In this document: positions 38,517 through 46,235 of the stretch, one piece after another | Layout of the letters: every line of letters begins with the position of its first letter | Position numbering within the stretch: the first letter of the stretch is position 1 | From: Pseudoalteromonas peptidolytica | Lineage (GTDB): Bacteria; Pseudomonadota; Gammaproteobacteria; Enterobacterales; Alteromonadaceae | Reading direction: 5' to 3' | Assembly: GCF_012641745.1 (NCBI RefSeq) | Contig: NZ_WEHZ01000003.1 | Coordinates: 184,699-248,698, forward strand | DNA: 64,000 bases | The notes under the pieces: generated by a model | Databases searched by the model: none | What the model was told of the DNA's origin: nothing | Seen by the model: only the letters and a program-made list of their open reading frames with translations | Program-made: the position numbers and the translations under genes

Positions 38517-39268
38517 AAGCCCAGCTTTAACCCCCCATCAACATGGATGACTTGCCCAGTAATGAAGCGACTTTCTTCTGCAAATAAAAAGTTAATCACA
38601 TCAGCAACCTCTTCTGGCTGACCAATACGCCCCAATGCTGTATTTTTTATTAACTGCTGTTTTTTCTCATCAGGAATATGCGCAACCAGTGCGGTGTCAA
38701 TTACACCAGGCGCAACGGCGTTTACACGAATGTTCATAGTACCAAGCTCTGCGGCCAAGCTCGCAGTTAAGCCATGTAATGCAGATTTCATCGCCGCGTA
38801 AACGCTTTGACCACGGCTGCCTTGCTGCGCGACGACTGAGCTAATGAAAACGATGCTGCCGGACTTATTTCGAGCCATTATCTTGCTTATGCCTTGAGCA
38901 AGCATAATCGCACTCTTCACATGTTGATGGTACTGCTCATCAACCAAATGATCGCGAGTCATCAGCAACGGGGATTCGTACATGGTGCCTGCACAGTGCA
39001 CAAACCCATAAACAGGTAGCTTTATTTTTTGGATAAATTTAAAAAGTTGGGTAACCTGTTCATTTATGGTTATATCTGCAGTGAAGTGTTCAACATTCAA
39101 ATACCCTGCTGCAACGAGTTGACTCTTTGCTGCAACCAGCTTTTCTTCATTTTTAGCTACCATGATGACAACACATTGTTCATTCAAAGCCGCTTTTTTG
39201 GCTACAGCGAGCCCAATTCCAGAAGAGGCTCCGGTGATGACAACGATATGATTAACCGAGTTCGTCAC
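38513..39268 (-). CDS. Short-chain dehydrogenase/reductase, FabG-like
   Basis: 251 residues from GTG 39268 (overlapping the ACP stop as TAGTG). Classical SDR: VITGASSGIGLAVAKKA cofactor motif, HCAGTMYESP (NAG-like), catalytic Ser in GSIVFISSVVAQQG, Tyr/Lys in VYAAMKSALHG, and C-terminal RFITGQVIHVDGGLKLGL. Likely a 3-oxoacyl-ACP reductase type enzyme acting on a substrate held by the neighbouring ACP. The exact substrate cannot be read from sequence. Confidence 0.88.
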   Translation of the reverse strand: MTNSVNHIVVITGASSGIGLAVAKKAALNEQCVVIMVAKNEEKLVAAKSQLVAAGYLNVEHFTADITINEQVTQLFKFIQKIKLPVYGFVHCAGTMYESPLLMTRDHLVDEQYHQHVKSAIMLAQGISKIMARNKSGSIVFISSVVAQQGSRGQSVYAAMKSALHGLTASLAAELGTMNIRVNAVAPGVIDTALVAHIPDEKKQQLIKNTALGRIGQPEEVADVINFLFAEESRFITGQVIHVDGGLKLGL

Positions 39269-39498
39269 TATTCACTCTCGTATTTAGCAACAATTTCTTG
39301 CGCTTTTGCAAATGAACTCATATCAATAATATCGTCAGTGTCGATCATTATATCAAAATTTGATTCTATATCCGCAATCAACATCATATGACTCATAGAG
39401 TCCCATTTATCATGCTGTCCATAAGCAAGCTCGTCGGTAACTTCTTCTAATGGAATATCCAAAACACTAGCAAAAATATTTCGTAATTTTTCGTTCAT
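39268..39498 (-). CDS. Acyl carrier protein
   Basis: 76 residues, acidic four-helix carrier fold. The 4'-phosphopantetheine site is Ser34 in KWDSMSHMMLI, with Met replacing the usual Leu after Ser. This dedicated ACP is distinct from housekeeping AcpP (which reads DSLD). It overlaps pseH (TAATG) on one side and the SDR on the other, so it links pseudaminic acid acylation and the acyl module genetically. Confidence 0.9.
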   Translation of the reverse strand: MNEKLRNIFASVLDIPLEEVTDELAYGQHDKWDSMSHMMLIADIESNFDIMIDTDDIIDMSSFAKAQEIVAKYESE

Positions 39499-40043
39499 TA
39501 ACTTCTACTCAAAAATGTTTTAATCCGCTTGGTTGCTGTGATGTATGCGTCAGGCGTTAATCTTATCTTAATTAAACCTTGGCTGTCAGTTGGTGCCAAG
39601 GTGTAGCCAAGCACCTCATTATACCTTAGCGCCTCTCGATTTTCTGCTTTAACTACGGATCCTAATGCGTTAATTCCAAGCTCTTCAAAGGCATAATCTA
39701 TTAAAAGTAAAGACGGAGAGAAAGCGACTAAGTTTCCCTTATAGTCATTGTCTGCGATGTAAATTCCAATTTCTGCTTCACTGGCATCACTCAGCGCGGT
39801 ATTTGCACGTATATTAACGACCCCGATCTCTTTTTCCTTTACGATGATTTTATAATGTGCTTCCCTATCACTTTTAAGCATCGCTGAAAACCAAGCTTGA
39901 TGTTGTGCAATGGCGATAGGCTTGTCATCTAGCATATTTGCTCGGACGTCTGGCTGATTACGCCAACTGAAAACTTGCTCCATATCATCATGGGTGAGCT
40001 GATGTAGCTCAATAGCGTAGCCGTGAAGCTTAGTTGCTATCAT
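39498..40043 (-). CDS. pseH: PseH-type GNAT N-acyltransferase
   Basis: 177 residues from ATG 40043 with GGGGAA 6 nt upstream; it starts 2 bp after the cytidylyltransferase stop. GNAT fold with FSWRNQPDVRANMLDDKPI, AEIGIYIADNDYKGNLVAFSPSLLL (split) and GINALGSVVKAENREALRYNEVLGY (split), the acyl-CoA binding segments of PseH. It acylates N4 of UDP-4-amino-4,6-dideoxy-AltNAc, normally with acetyl-CoA. Because an ACP gene overlaps its end, the acyl donor could instead be acyl-ACP; that is inference. Confidence 0.87.
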   Translation of the reverse strand: MIATKLHGYAIELHQLTHDDMEQVFSWRNQPDVRANMLDDKPIAIAQHQAWFSAMLKSDREAHYKIIVKEKEIGVVNIRANTALSDASEAEIGIYIADNDYKGNLVAFSPSLLLIDYAFEELGINALGSVVKAENREALRYNEVLGYTLAPTDSQGLIKIRLTPDAYITATKRIKTFLSRS

Positions 40044-40045
40044 AC

Positions 40046-40786
40046 TTATTCCCCTAACTTTTTTTGCCCCACACAAGCATTAATACTTGCAACAGCGGGA
40101 GTCATATTCAAAAAGTCAATAATCTCATTTGCAGATACAAAATCTATATCGTTACCAAAATGCGTTATCACCCTTTCAACGAGTTGGAAATCTTCCAACT
40201 CATCAACGCAAAGGCGCAAATGGGCAGAGCGCGGTGGTGAAAAAGAAAGGCTAGCACATTGAAATAATGTCGGATGTTGATAAAAATAAGGTGTAACATG
40301 CTCCTGTTGATACGCCTCTTTAGCGTCGTTAAATACCTGGAGAAGCCCTTTAAAGTTAAAGATTTCAGCATCAAAACCTCTGGGAATGGTATTTACATCA
40401 ATATTTGAATAATCAGTCCCTGACTCTAAATGAAATTGAATAAGCGCATCAATCAAGGTTGGATCAACAAGTGGGCAGTCACCTGTTAACCTAACGATAT
40501 AATCACTTTCAGTTAATGCAAGTGCTTGAGCAGCTTGAACAAAGCGCTCTAAAACATTGTGCTTGCTGCCTCGTCGAACGATGACGTCTTTATCGGACAA
40601 GTGTGTGACAATACAGTCATCATTTTTTTCAATGCTGGTGACAATAACATGCTGATGAGCTTGTTTTACCTGAGCTACTCGCTCAATATGATAATCGAGC
40701 AAGCTGCGGCCATTTATTGCTTTTAATACTTTCCCCGGAAGACGCGTGGAATCAAATCGAGCTTGGGAAAATATATACACACTCAT
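40046..40786 (-). CDS. SpsF-type cytidylyltransferase, probable CMP-pseudaminic acid synthetase
   Basis: 246 residues from ATG 40786, which overlaps the pseI stop as ATGA. Nucleotidyltransferase motif SQARFDSTRLPGKVLKAI, then YIVRLTGDCPLVDPTLIDALI and PRGFDAEIFNF, typical of the SpsF branch rather than the classical PseF/NeuA branch with ARxGSKxIxxKN. Position between pseI and pseH makes CTP-dependent activation of pseudaminic acid the natural role. It may be annotated as pseF or as a spore-coat-like glycosyltransferase. Activity on Pse is inferred from context. Confidence 0.78.
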   Translation of the reverse strand: MSVYIFSQARFDSTRLPGKVLKAINGRSLLDYHIERVAQVKQAHQHVIVTSIEKNDDCIVTHLSDKDVIVRRGSKHNVLERFVQAAQALALTESDYIVRLTGDCPLVDPTLIDALIQFHLESGTDYSNIDVNTIPRGFDAEIFNFKGLLQVFNDAKEAYQQEHVTPYFYQHPTLFQCASLSFSPPRSAHLRLCVDELEDFQLVERVITHFGNDIDFVSANEIIDFLNMTPAVASINACVGQKKLGE

Positions 40787-41868
40787 TGCACTACATGCTC
40801 CCAAGCTAAAGGTGTGCCAAATTCAACGTCTTGCGCAGCCACTTGCCCAATTACTTCATTTAAGTGTCTTGGATGCAACCCTTTACCTGGGCGCACCGAA
40901 CGTACGTGTTCAGCGGTGAAAATCTCGCCTCGTTTGATCGCTTTAGCAACGTACAAAGAGCGTCTAAATGGTGCATTATCCTGCTCACTGTCAGTTAGAC
41001 GGTAATTGACCTCACCTAAACTCGCGTGAGTATCTTTCACCCTTGTAACGAGTCGACTGAATTGCTCTTCATCCAAAGAGAAAGCCGAATCGACACTGGA
41101 ATCATCTCCTTTGAGCTTAAAGTGCTTCTCAATCACACATGCTCCTAAAGCCGTAGCGGCTATTGCAGCAGTATCATCAAGACTGTGATCACTGAGTCCA
41201 ACAGGCACACCAAGCTTTCGTTGCAGATCAGTAAGTGTGGTTAAATTACAATCAGCAATTGGAGTTGGATAACCACTAATGCAATGTAAAACGACAAGCT
41301 CTGTACCTCCGGCATCAGCAGCTGCTGCAACGGCTTCTTGGATTTCATCAAAGGTCGCCATACCAGTGGACATAATAATTGGTTTTTTTGTGCTCGCGGC
41401 GTACTTTATTAAGCCAATATCGGTGAGTTCAAAAGACGCAATTTTATATGCTGGACAATTAAGATCTTCCAGTAAATCGACTGCTGTATTATCAAAAGGT
41501 GAAGAAAACAAAGTTATATTGTTTATTTTCGCTTGCTTAAATAAAGCCGCGTGCCACTCCCATGGTGTGTGGGCTTCCTCATACAAATCATATAACGTCC
41601 TTCCCTGCCAAAGCTTTTCTTTTACTACAAACTCAGGGCCGTTATGATTCAAAGTAATCGTATCAGGTTTATATGTTTGAATTTTAAGTGCACTTACACC
41701 CGTTCGCGCTGCTACATCAATCAGCTTGAGAGCATGGTCAAGGCTGCCACCATGGTTTCCAGAAAGCTCTGCGATGATGTATGGAGAATGGCCTTTACCT
41801 ACTATGTTACCTTCAATCTTAAAATCTTGTTTAAACTGAGTTGTTTTTGTTGTTAACCGCTGCTGCAT
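40783..41868 (-). CDS. pseI: Pseudaminic acid synthase
   Basis: 361 residues, NeuB family. TIM-barrel with YIIAELSGNHGGSLDHAL, LKIQTYKPDTITLN, FSSPFDNTAVDLLEDL, KPIIMSTGMATFDEI, VLHCISGYPTP, GLSDHSLDD and the metal/PEP residues; a C-terminal SAF antifreeze-like domain (RGEIFTAEHVRSVRPGKGLHP). It condenses 2,4-diacetamido-2,4,6-trideoxy-L-altrose with phosphoenolpyruvate to give pseudaminic acid. Fourteen bp downstream of pseG. Confidence 0.96.
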   Translation of the reverse strand: MQQRLTTKTTQFKQDFKIEGNIVGKGHSPYIIAELSGNHGGSLDHALKLIDVAARTGVSALKIQTYKPDTITLNHNGPEFVVKEKLWQGRTLYDLYEEAHTPWEWHAALFKQAKINNITLFSSPFDNTAVDLLEDLNCPAYKIASFELTDIGLIKYAASTKKPIIMSTGMATFDEIQEAVAAAADAGGTELVVLHCISGYPTPIADCNLTTLTDLQRKLGVPVGLSDHSLDDTAAIAATALGACVIEKHFKLKGDDSSVDSAFSLDEEQFSRLVTRVKDTHASLGEVNYRLTDSEQDNAPFRRSLYVAKAIKRGEIFTAEHVRSVRPGKGLHPRHLNEVIGQVAAQDVEFGTPLAWEHVVQ

Positions 41869-41882
41869 TTCTGCTTTGTTCC

Positions 41883-42956
41883 TTAACTCTTTTCTCTTAA
41901 ATCGTAATGCTTATCAATTTTTACTCTCTTTTCTTCGAGTAACCTAACAACTTCCTTTGCGATCAACTTCGCCCCTTCACCCGTGACACTCTTTGCTGCA
42001 TACTTAGCCATAAGTTCTCTTCGAAACGGGCTTGTGATCAGTTTGTCTAACTGCCGTTTTATCAGAGCAACTGCTGCCATAATATCTTTCGACGCATCGA
42101 CACAAAAATAGGCTTTAGAGTTTAACTCAGAGCTATGAGCCTGCAGTTGATTATCAGCGACCGTAACAGCTATTGTAGGGATACCTAGATATAAAAACTC
42201 GTATAGAGTGCCGCCAGCTCCGCAAATAGCTATATCACTATTAGACATAATGTTTCCTAGTTTTTTTGGCGATTGATAGTACCGTATTTCAATATGTTGA
42301 TTCGCAGTAATCACTTCTTCTATATCTTTACTCAGTCGAAGCGTAGACACTACATTGACTCTAGCTATACGTCTATCAGTGCTGATAACATTAATCACTT
42401 TTAGCTGTAAACCCTGAACGTCTGTCGCTCCTAGCATTATAGTAACCGATACACCTTCCACTCTATTACTACATTTGGACGACGTTTTCGCCGTTTTTAT
42501 TTCATCTCGAATGAAGCGGAATTCAATACCTTGAAACACTTGTTTAGCCATAAGTATAGGTTTTAGAACATCACTCGGGGCGATGACAGCGTCAAATAGA
42601 TAATCTATTTGCTCAACATTATCGTCCATACAAATAATCGGGTATATGCATGGACACTCCTTTGAAAGTTTCAGGCTTGAGACATCGTAATCATCGATAA
42701 TCAGCAGTGAACCTCTAGAAGGTATATTCAGCACACTCATTGGAGCGACTTCTTGACACTCAAATCCTAACTTTCCTAACCGTTCAAGCAGCATGTCCGC
42801 CATTGATGAAAAAATAAAAGTGATTGAGACTCCTAGCTTTTTGAGTTCAATAGCTAGGGTTATTTGTCGCATGACATGACCAAAGCCTATTAACTCATTA
42901 GCATTTGCATAAATATATACACAATAAGAATTAGCGAGTGGTTTTTTATCTAGCAC
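41883..42956 (-). CDS. pseG: UDP-2,4-diacetamido-2,4,6-trideoxy-beta-L-altropyranose hydrolase
   Basis: 357 residues, GT-B-like fold. The catalytic His is His27 in ELIGFGHVMRQI, matching the GxGH motif of PseG; the C-terminal half has ICGAGGTLYEFLYLGIPTIAV (UDP-binding GGT...E) and DNQLQAHSSEL. It removes UDP from the sugar before PseI. The coding sequence looks AT-rich and more diverged than the other pse genes. A 53-bp gap separates it from the heptose-type kinase gene, so a promoter may lie there, but none is evident. Confidence 0.88.
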   Translation of the reverse strand: MLDKKPLANSYCVYIYANANELIGFGHVMRQITLAIELKKLGVSITFIFSSMADMLLERLGKLGFECQEVAPMSVLNIPSRGSLLIIDDYDVSSLKLSKECPCIYPIICMDDNVEQIDYLFDAVIAPSDVLKPILMAKQVFQGIEFRFIRDEIKTAKTSSKCSNRVEGVSVTIMLGATDVQGLQLKVINVISTDRRIARVNVVSTLRLSKDIEEVITANQHIEIRYYQSPKKLGNIMSNSDIAICGAGGTLYEFLYLGIPTIAVTVADNQLQAHSSELNSKAYFCVDASKDIMAAVALIKRQLDKLITSPFRRELMAKYAAKSVTGEGAKLIAKEVVRLLEEKRVKIDKHYDLREKS

Positions 42957-43009
42957 AGTAAAACAACCTATCTACCGAGCAGCCTTTGAGAAAACTTTTG
43001 ATTAGCGGC

Positions 43010-44002
43010 CTATTCATAATGCTCATAGCTTACTACTTTACTGCCTTCACTGCCGATATTACAATTAACATGTATTAGGTCAGACAACGCCGATTTTATT
43101 CTCTGGTGAGTATGTGGTGGAGCAAAAAACATCATAAACCCTCCCCCTCCAGCACCTAACAGTTTCCCTCCTAACGCTCCTGCAGTTTTGCCAGCATTGT
43201 AGATATCGTCTATTTCAGAATTAGAAACGCCAGCAGCTAGCTCACGCTTTAATTGCCAAGCATCATCAAGCATTACCCCTAAATTATTGAACTCGGGGTC
43301 TTTTGATTGCAATATGCTTTTCGCTTCCAGAGCCATCTGATGTAAGGTTGTCAATTGCGAAAATTTCTTTTTTACATTCTCGATTTTTTTCACCGCAATA
43401 GTTTCTGCAATTCGAGTAAAACCTGTAAAAAATAGTAGAATATGATCATTAAGTAATGCGTGATTACCTGGCCTCATAATCAATTTAGATATATCTATTC
43501 GACCATTTTGATTAAATTCGATGCTATTAGTACCACCATGAGCGGCCCAAACTTGATCTTGTGAACCAACTTTTTCTCCAATGACTTCTTGTTCGATACG
43601 GATAGCTTCTAGACCAAGTTGGGTAGCTGAAGTAATCTTTCCTTCTAACGCGCGCAAAGCGTTGATAAGTCCCACCGTAAATGCAGAACTAGAGCCAAGA
43701 CCAGAGCGCGCAGGCAAATCGCTAAAGTGATGTACTTCAATACCATGGTTTGTTGGGTGCTGCTGCATCACTGCACGAACAGCAGGATGTTGTATCTCTG
43801 ATGGATCACATACGTTTTCTATTTTTGAATAAACGATCCTATGTTTATGCTCAAAAAATGGAGGCAAAGTTCTAACACTGAGATAGCAATATTTATCAAT
43901 GGTTGTGCCAACTACAGCCCCACCATTTTCTAAATACCAAGCAGGATAGTCCGTACCTCCGCCAAAAAGAGATACTCGGAAGGGAGTTCTTGTAATTATC
44001 AT
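43010..44002 (-). CDS. GHMP sugar kinase, D-glycero-D-manno-heptose-7-phosphate kinase (HddA) type
   Basis: 330 residues. GHMP motifs: N-terminal RTPFRVSLFGGGTDYPAWY, the ATP loop LPARSGLGSSSAFTVGLINAL (split) and C-terminal LGGKLLGAGGGGFMMFF. This set is typical of HddA/fucokinase-like enzymes that phosphorylate C1 of a heptose 7-phosphate. It overlaps the partner nucleotidylyltransferase by 4 nt. gmhA and gmhB homologues are not in the window and would have to be encoded elsewhere (LPS heptose pathway). Confidence 0.8.
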   Translation of the reverse strand: MIITRTPFRVSLFGGGTDYPAWYLENGGAVVGTTIDKYCYLSVRTLPPFFEHKHRIVYSKIENVCDPSEIQHPAVRAVMQQHPTNHGIEVHHFSDLPARSGLGSSSAFTVGLINALRALEGKITSATQLGLEAIRIEQEVIGEKVGSQDQVWAAHGGTNSIEFNQNGRIDISKLIMRPGNHALLNDHILLFFTGFTRIAETIAVKKIENVKKKFSQLTTLHQMALEAKSILQSKDPEFNNLGVMLDDAWQLKRELAAGVSNSEIDDIYNAGKTAGALGGKLLGAGGGGFMMFFAPPHTHQRIKSALSDLIHVNCNIGSEGSKVVSYEHYE

Positions 44003-44712
44003 AATAGCTCCTGGAATATAAATTGAGCATGCAGATAACTTTCTGGAGTGCCAAAATCCAGAAAATTACTACCTTTATTTATACACTGTATCGGCGGCCT
44101 ACTGAGATCCATTAGGTATTCCCTTTCAAACGAAAAAATAGCTCTAACTCGTAAAGTATCTAAATGTGACTTTCCTAAGTAGTACCACCCAGCATTAATC
44201 TCACCCTCCTCTTGTTTCTCTTCCTTTTCAACAAAGGAAGTCAGCAGTCCTTGTGACTTTTTTATCGCACCAAATCTAGACGCGTTGTCTACAGTTGTAG
44301 TTAATATCCCTCCTCCACAGACTTGGCTGGTACTTACAAATTGCTCGACCTCAAACTCGACAAAAGTATCACCATTACACACTAATATCTCGGTGCACTC
44401 ATGTTTGCTCTCTAAATAAGATATAGCGTCACAAATCGCGCCACCCGTTCCTCTCGCTTCCTTTTCTACCTGCCAAGATACAGCTATCTGTGACTTATTT
44501 TCCTCTCTGAGCCACCGAATAACCTGCTCGGCTCTATACCCTAGGCAAAAGTGAATACGAGTAATTCCCTGCTTTTGACACCAAGTCAATAAGTGTTGAA
44601 TAAAGGGTACTCCATTGATTTTCGCCAAAACTTTAGGTCGGTCATTCACAACACTTTTTAGCCTTGTGCCTTTACCCCCAGCTAAAACGACTAATGTTGG
44701 TAATGTATTCAC
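43999..44712 (-). CDS. Sugar-1-phosphate nucleotidylyltransferase, HddC type
   Basis: 237 residues from GTG 44712; TTG 44733, inside the preceding gene, is an alternative. Signature LVVLAGGKGTRLKSVVNDRPKVLA (split) at the N-terminus, then PFIQHLLTWCQKQGITRIHFCLGYRAE, CNGDTFVEF metal site and INAGWYYLGK. With the kinase it should make an NDP-(probably GDP-)heptose or related sugar. The choice of GTP over CTP or UTP cannot be seen by eye. Confidence 0.8.
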   Translation of the reverse strand: MNTLPTLVVLAGGKGTRLKSVVNDRPKVLAKINGVPFIQHLLTWCQKQGITRIHFCLGYRAEQVIRWLREENKSQIAVSWQVEKEARGTGGAICDAISYLESKHECTEILVCNGDTFVEFEVEQFVSTSQVCGGGILTTTVDNASRFGAIKKSQGLLTSFVEKEEKQEEGEINAGWYYLGKSHLDTLRVRAIFSFEREYLMDLSRPPIQCINKGSNFLDFGTPESYLHAQFIFQELL

Positions 44713-44713
44713 G

Positions 44714-46216
44714 CTACAGATACTGAACTCCAATTTTGTTTGTCTCTCGCTCGACTATTTTTCTGCGTAATCGGGTTTGAGCCATCTCCTCTATATGCTG
44801 CCGGGTCGAAAAACCGAACTTTTTCTCTACAAAATTTAAATACTCGACGTTTTCAAAATACCGATGAAATGCTTTATCCCTAAAAGCTAACACATCAGCT
44901 GCTGAAACATGATTCGTTGGAAGAGGCTGGCAATCATAGCTGTGCTGGGAATATCCGGACCAGGTTTTTGGCAACTCCCACCCCAAGCTATTAGCATCCA
45001 CATAAAGTTTAGAACCAGGATATGCCATCGCCGAATAAAAATTTATAAACTCACACCTTAGCTCAATAGCTAAATCTAAGGTTTGTTGCATAGCCTTCAT
45101 GTCATCATCAGGCAATCCAAAAATAAAATTGCCCATTACGTTAATATCTGCATCTTGAATTTGTTTGACTATCGTTCTTATATCATCTTGAGAAAATGAT
45201 TTTTTGGCACCATCTCTTACGACTTCACTTCCAGATTCGATACCTAAAGCTAGCCACCTGATACCTGCCTTTCTTAACAAAGGTAAGGTATTTTCTTTTA
45301 CAGTATCAACCCGCGCATAAGCCCAAATATTAAGTTCGCTCGCAAAAGGTAGCTCCGCAAGCATCTCGCAGATAGGTATGTAGTGATTCTTTTTAAGTAC
45401 AAACATCTCATCAATGATTTTGAAGGTTTTCACTCCATATATCTCGTAAAGATGTTTTATCTCATTGACAACAGCGCGGGGGCTTCGTGTACGATACTTA
45501 TTAGTATCAAATGGCGCATTGATACAGCAAAATACACACTTGTAGGGGCACCCCAAGGTCGTGTAAATCGAAGCATATGGCTGCCTCGATTCTAGTTCAC
45601 CGAAGCATTGCCAATTGTGCGCCCTATACTTATTCATCGGTAGAAGATGCCACACTTCTCCGTGTAAATCTTTGTCTAAGTCATCCGATATTTCAGCTTT
45701 TGGTCCGTATACAAACACTCCCTTATCGTCCTTATATACAAGCCCCTTCACTTCATCTAGCGGTAAATTTTCAGTTAATGCCCGCCATAACTGAAAGCTA
45801 GTGATCGTTCCCTCCCCCTGACATACGAAGTCAACTCTAGTTTTCTCTAAAGTATCCTGAGGCAGTGCCGACACATGGCCACCAACCAGTAGCGTTTTTA
45901 TATTCGGATCAAGCTGTTTCAGCTCATCTATAAGCTCAGAAGCGCCCGTCATAACCTGAGTTGATGCTGAAGGTTGATGTCCAAATGCCACGACGACCAC
46001 AAGTAATGGGGAAAGCTCTTTTATCCTCAATGCCGAATTTTTGGCGCCTAACCCTTCGGCTTCGGTGTCTAAGATATTTACAGGTACTTGTCGATCAATC
46101 AAATAACCAGAAATAAGCCGAGTCCATAAAGGTGGCTCAATTGCTGTGAGTTCATTGCCTAAAGACTGATAAATTATGTCCCTACCACCGGGATTAACGA
46201 CAACTAAATCATTCAT
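44714..46216 (-). CDS. B12-binding-like radical SAM protein
   Basis: 500 residues from ATG 46216 (GTG 46225 possible). N-terminal Rossmann domain (about 1-150, LLVVVVAFGHQPSAS, TLLVGGHVSALPQDTL) of the cobalamin-binding type, but the base-on/off motif DxHxxG is not seen. Radical SAM core: CxxxCxxC in YTTLGCPYKCVFCC (Cys 223, 227, 230), then IIDEMFVLKKNHYI, YARVDTVKENTLPLLRKAGI and LALGIESGSEVV. Similar proteins methylate or rearrange sugars and lipids in surface-glycan islands. The target here is probably a nucleotide sugar or the finished glycan; reaction unknown. Confidence 0.82.
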   Translation of the reverse strand: MNDLVVVNPGGRDIIYQSLGNELTAIEPPLWTRLISGYLIDRQVPVNILDTEAEGLGAKNSALRIKELSPLLVVVVAFGHQPSASTQVMTGASELIDELKQLDPNIKTLLVGGHVSALPQDTLEKTRVDFVCQGEGTITSFQLWRALTENLPLDEVKGLVYKDDKGVFVYGPKAEISDDLDKDLHGEVWHLLPMNKYRAHNWQCFGELESRQPYASIYTTLGCPYKCVFCCINAPFDTNKYRTRSPRAVVNEIKHLYEIYGVKTFKIIDEMFVLKKNHYIPICEMLAELPFASELNIWAYARVDTVKENTLPLLRKAGIRWLALGIESGSEVVRDGAKKSFSQDDIRTIVKQIQDADINVMGNFIFGLPDDDMKAMQQTLDLAIELRCEFINFYSAMAYPGSKLYVDANSLGWELPKTWSGYSQHSYDCQPLPTNHVSAADVLAFRDKAFHRYFENVEYLNFVEKKFGFSTRQHIEEMAQTRLRRKIVERETNKIGVQYL

Positions 46217-46235
46217 TTTTGTCACACTTTTTTAA

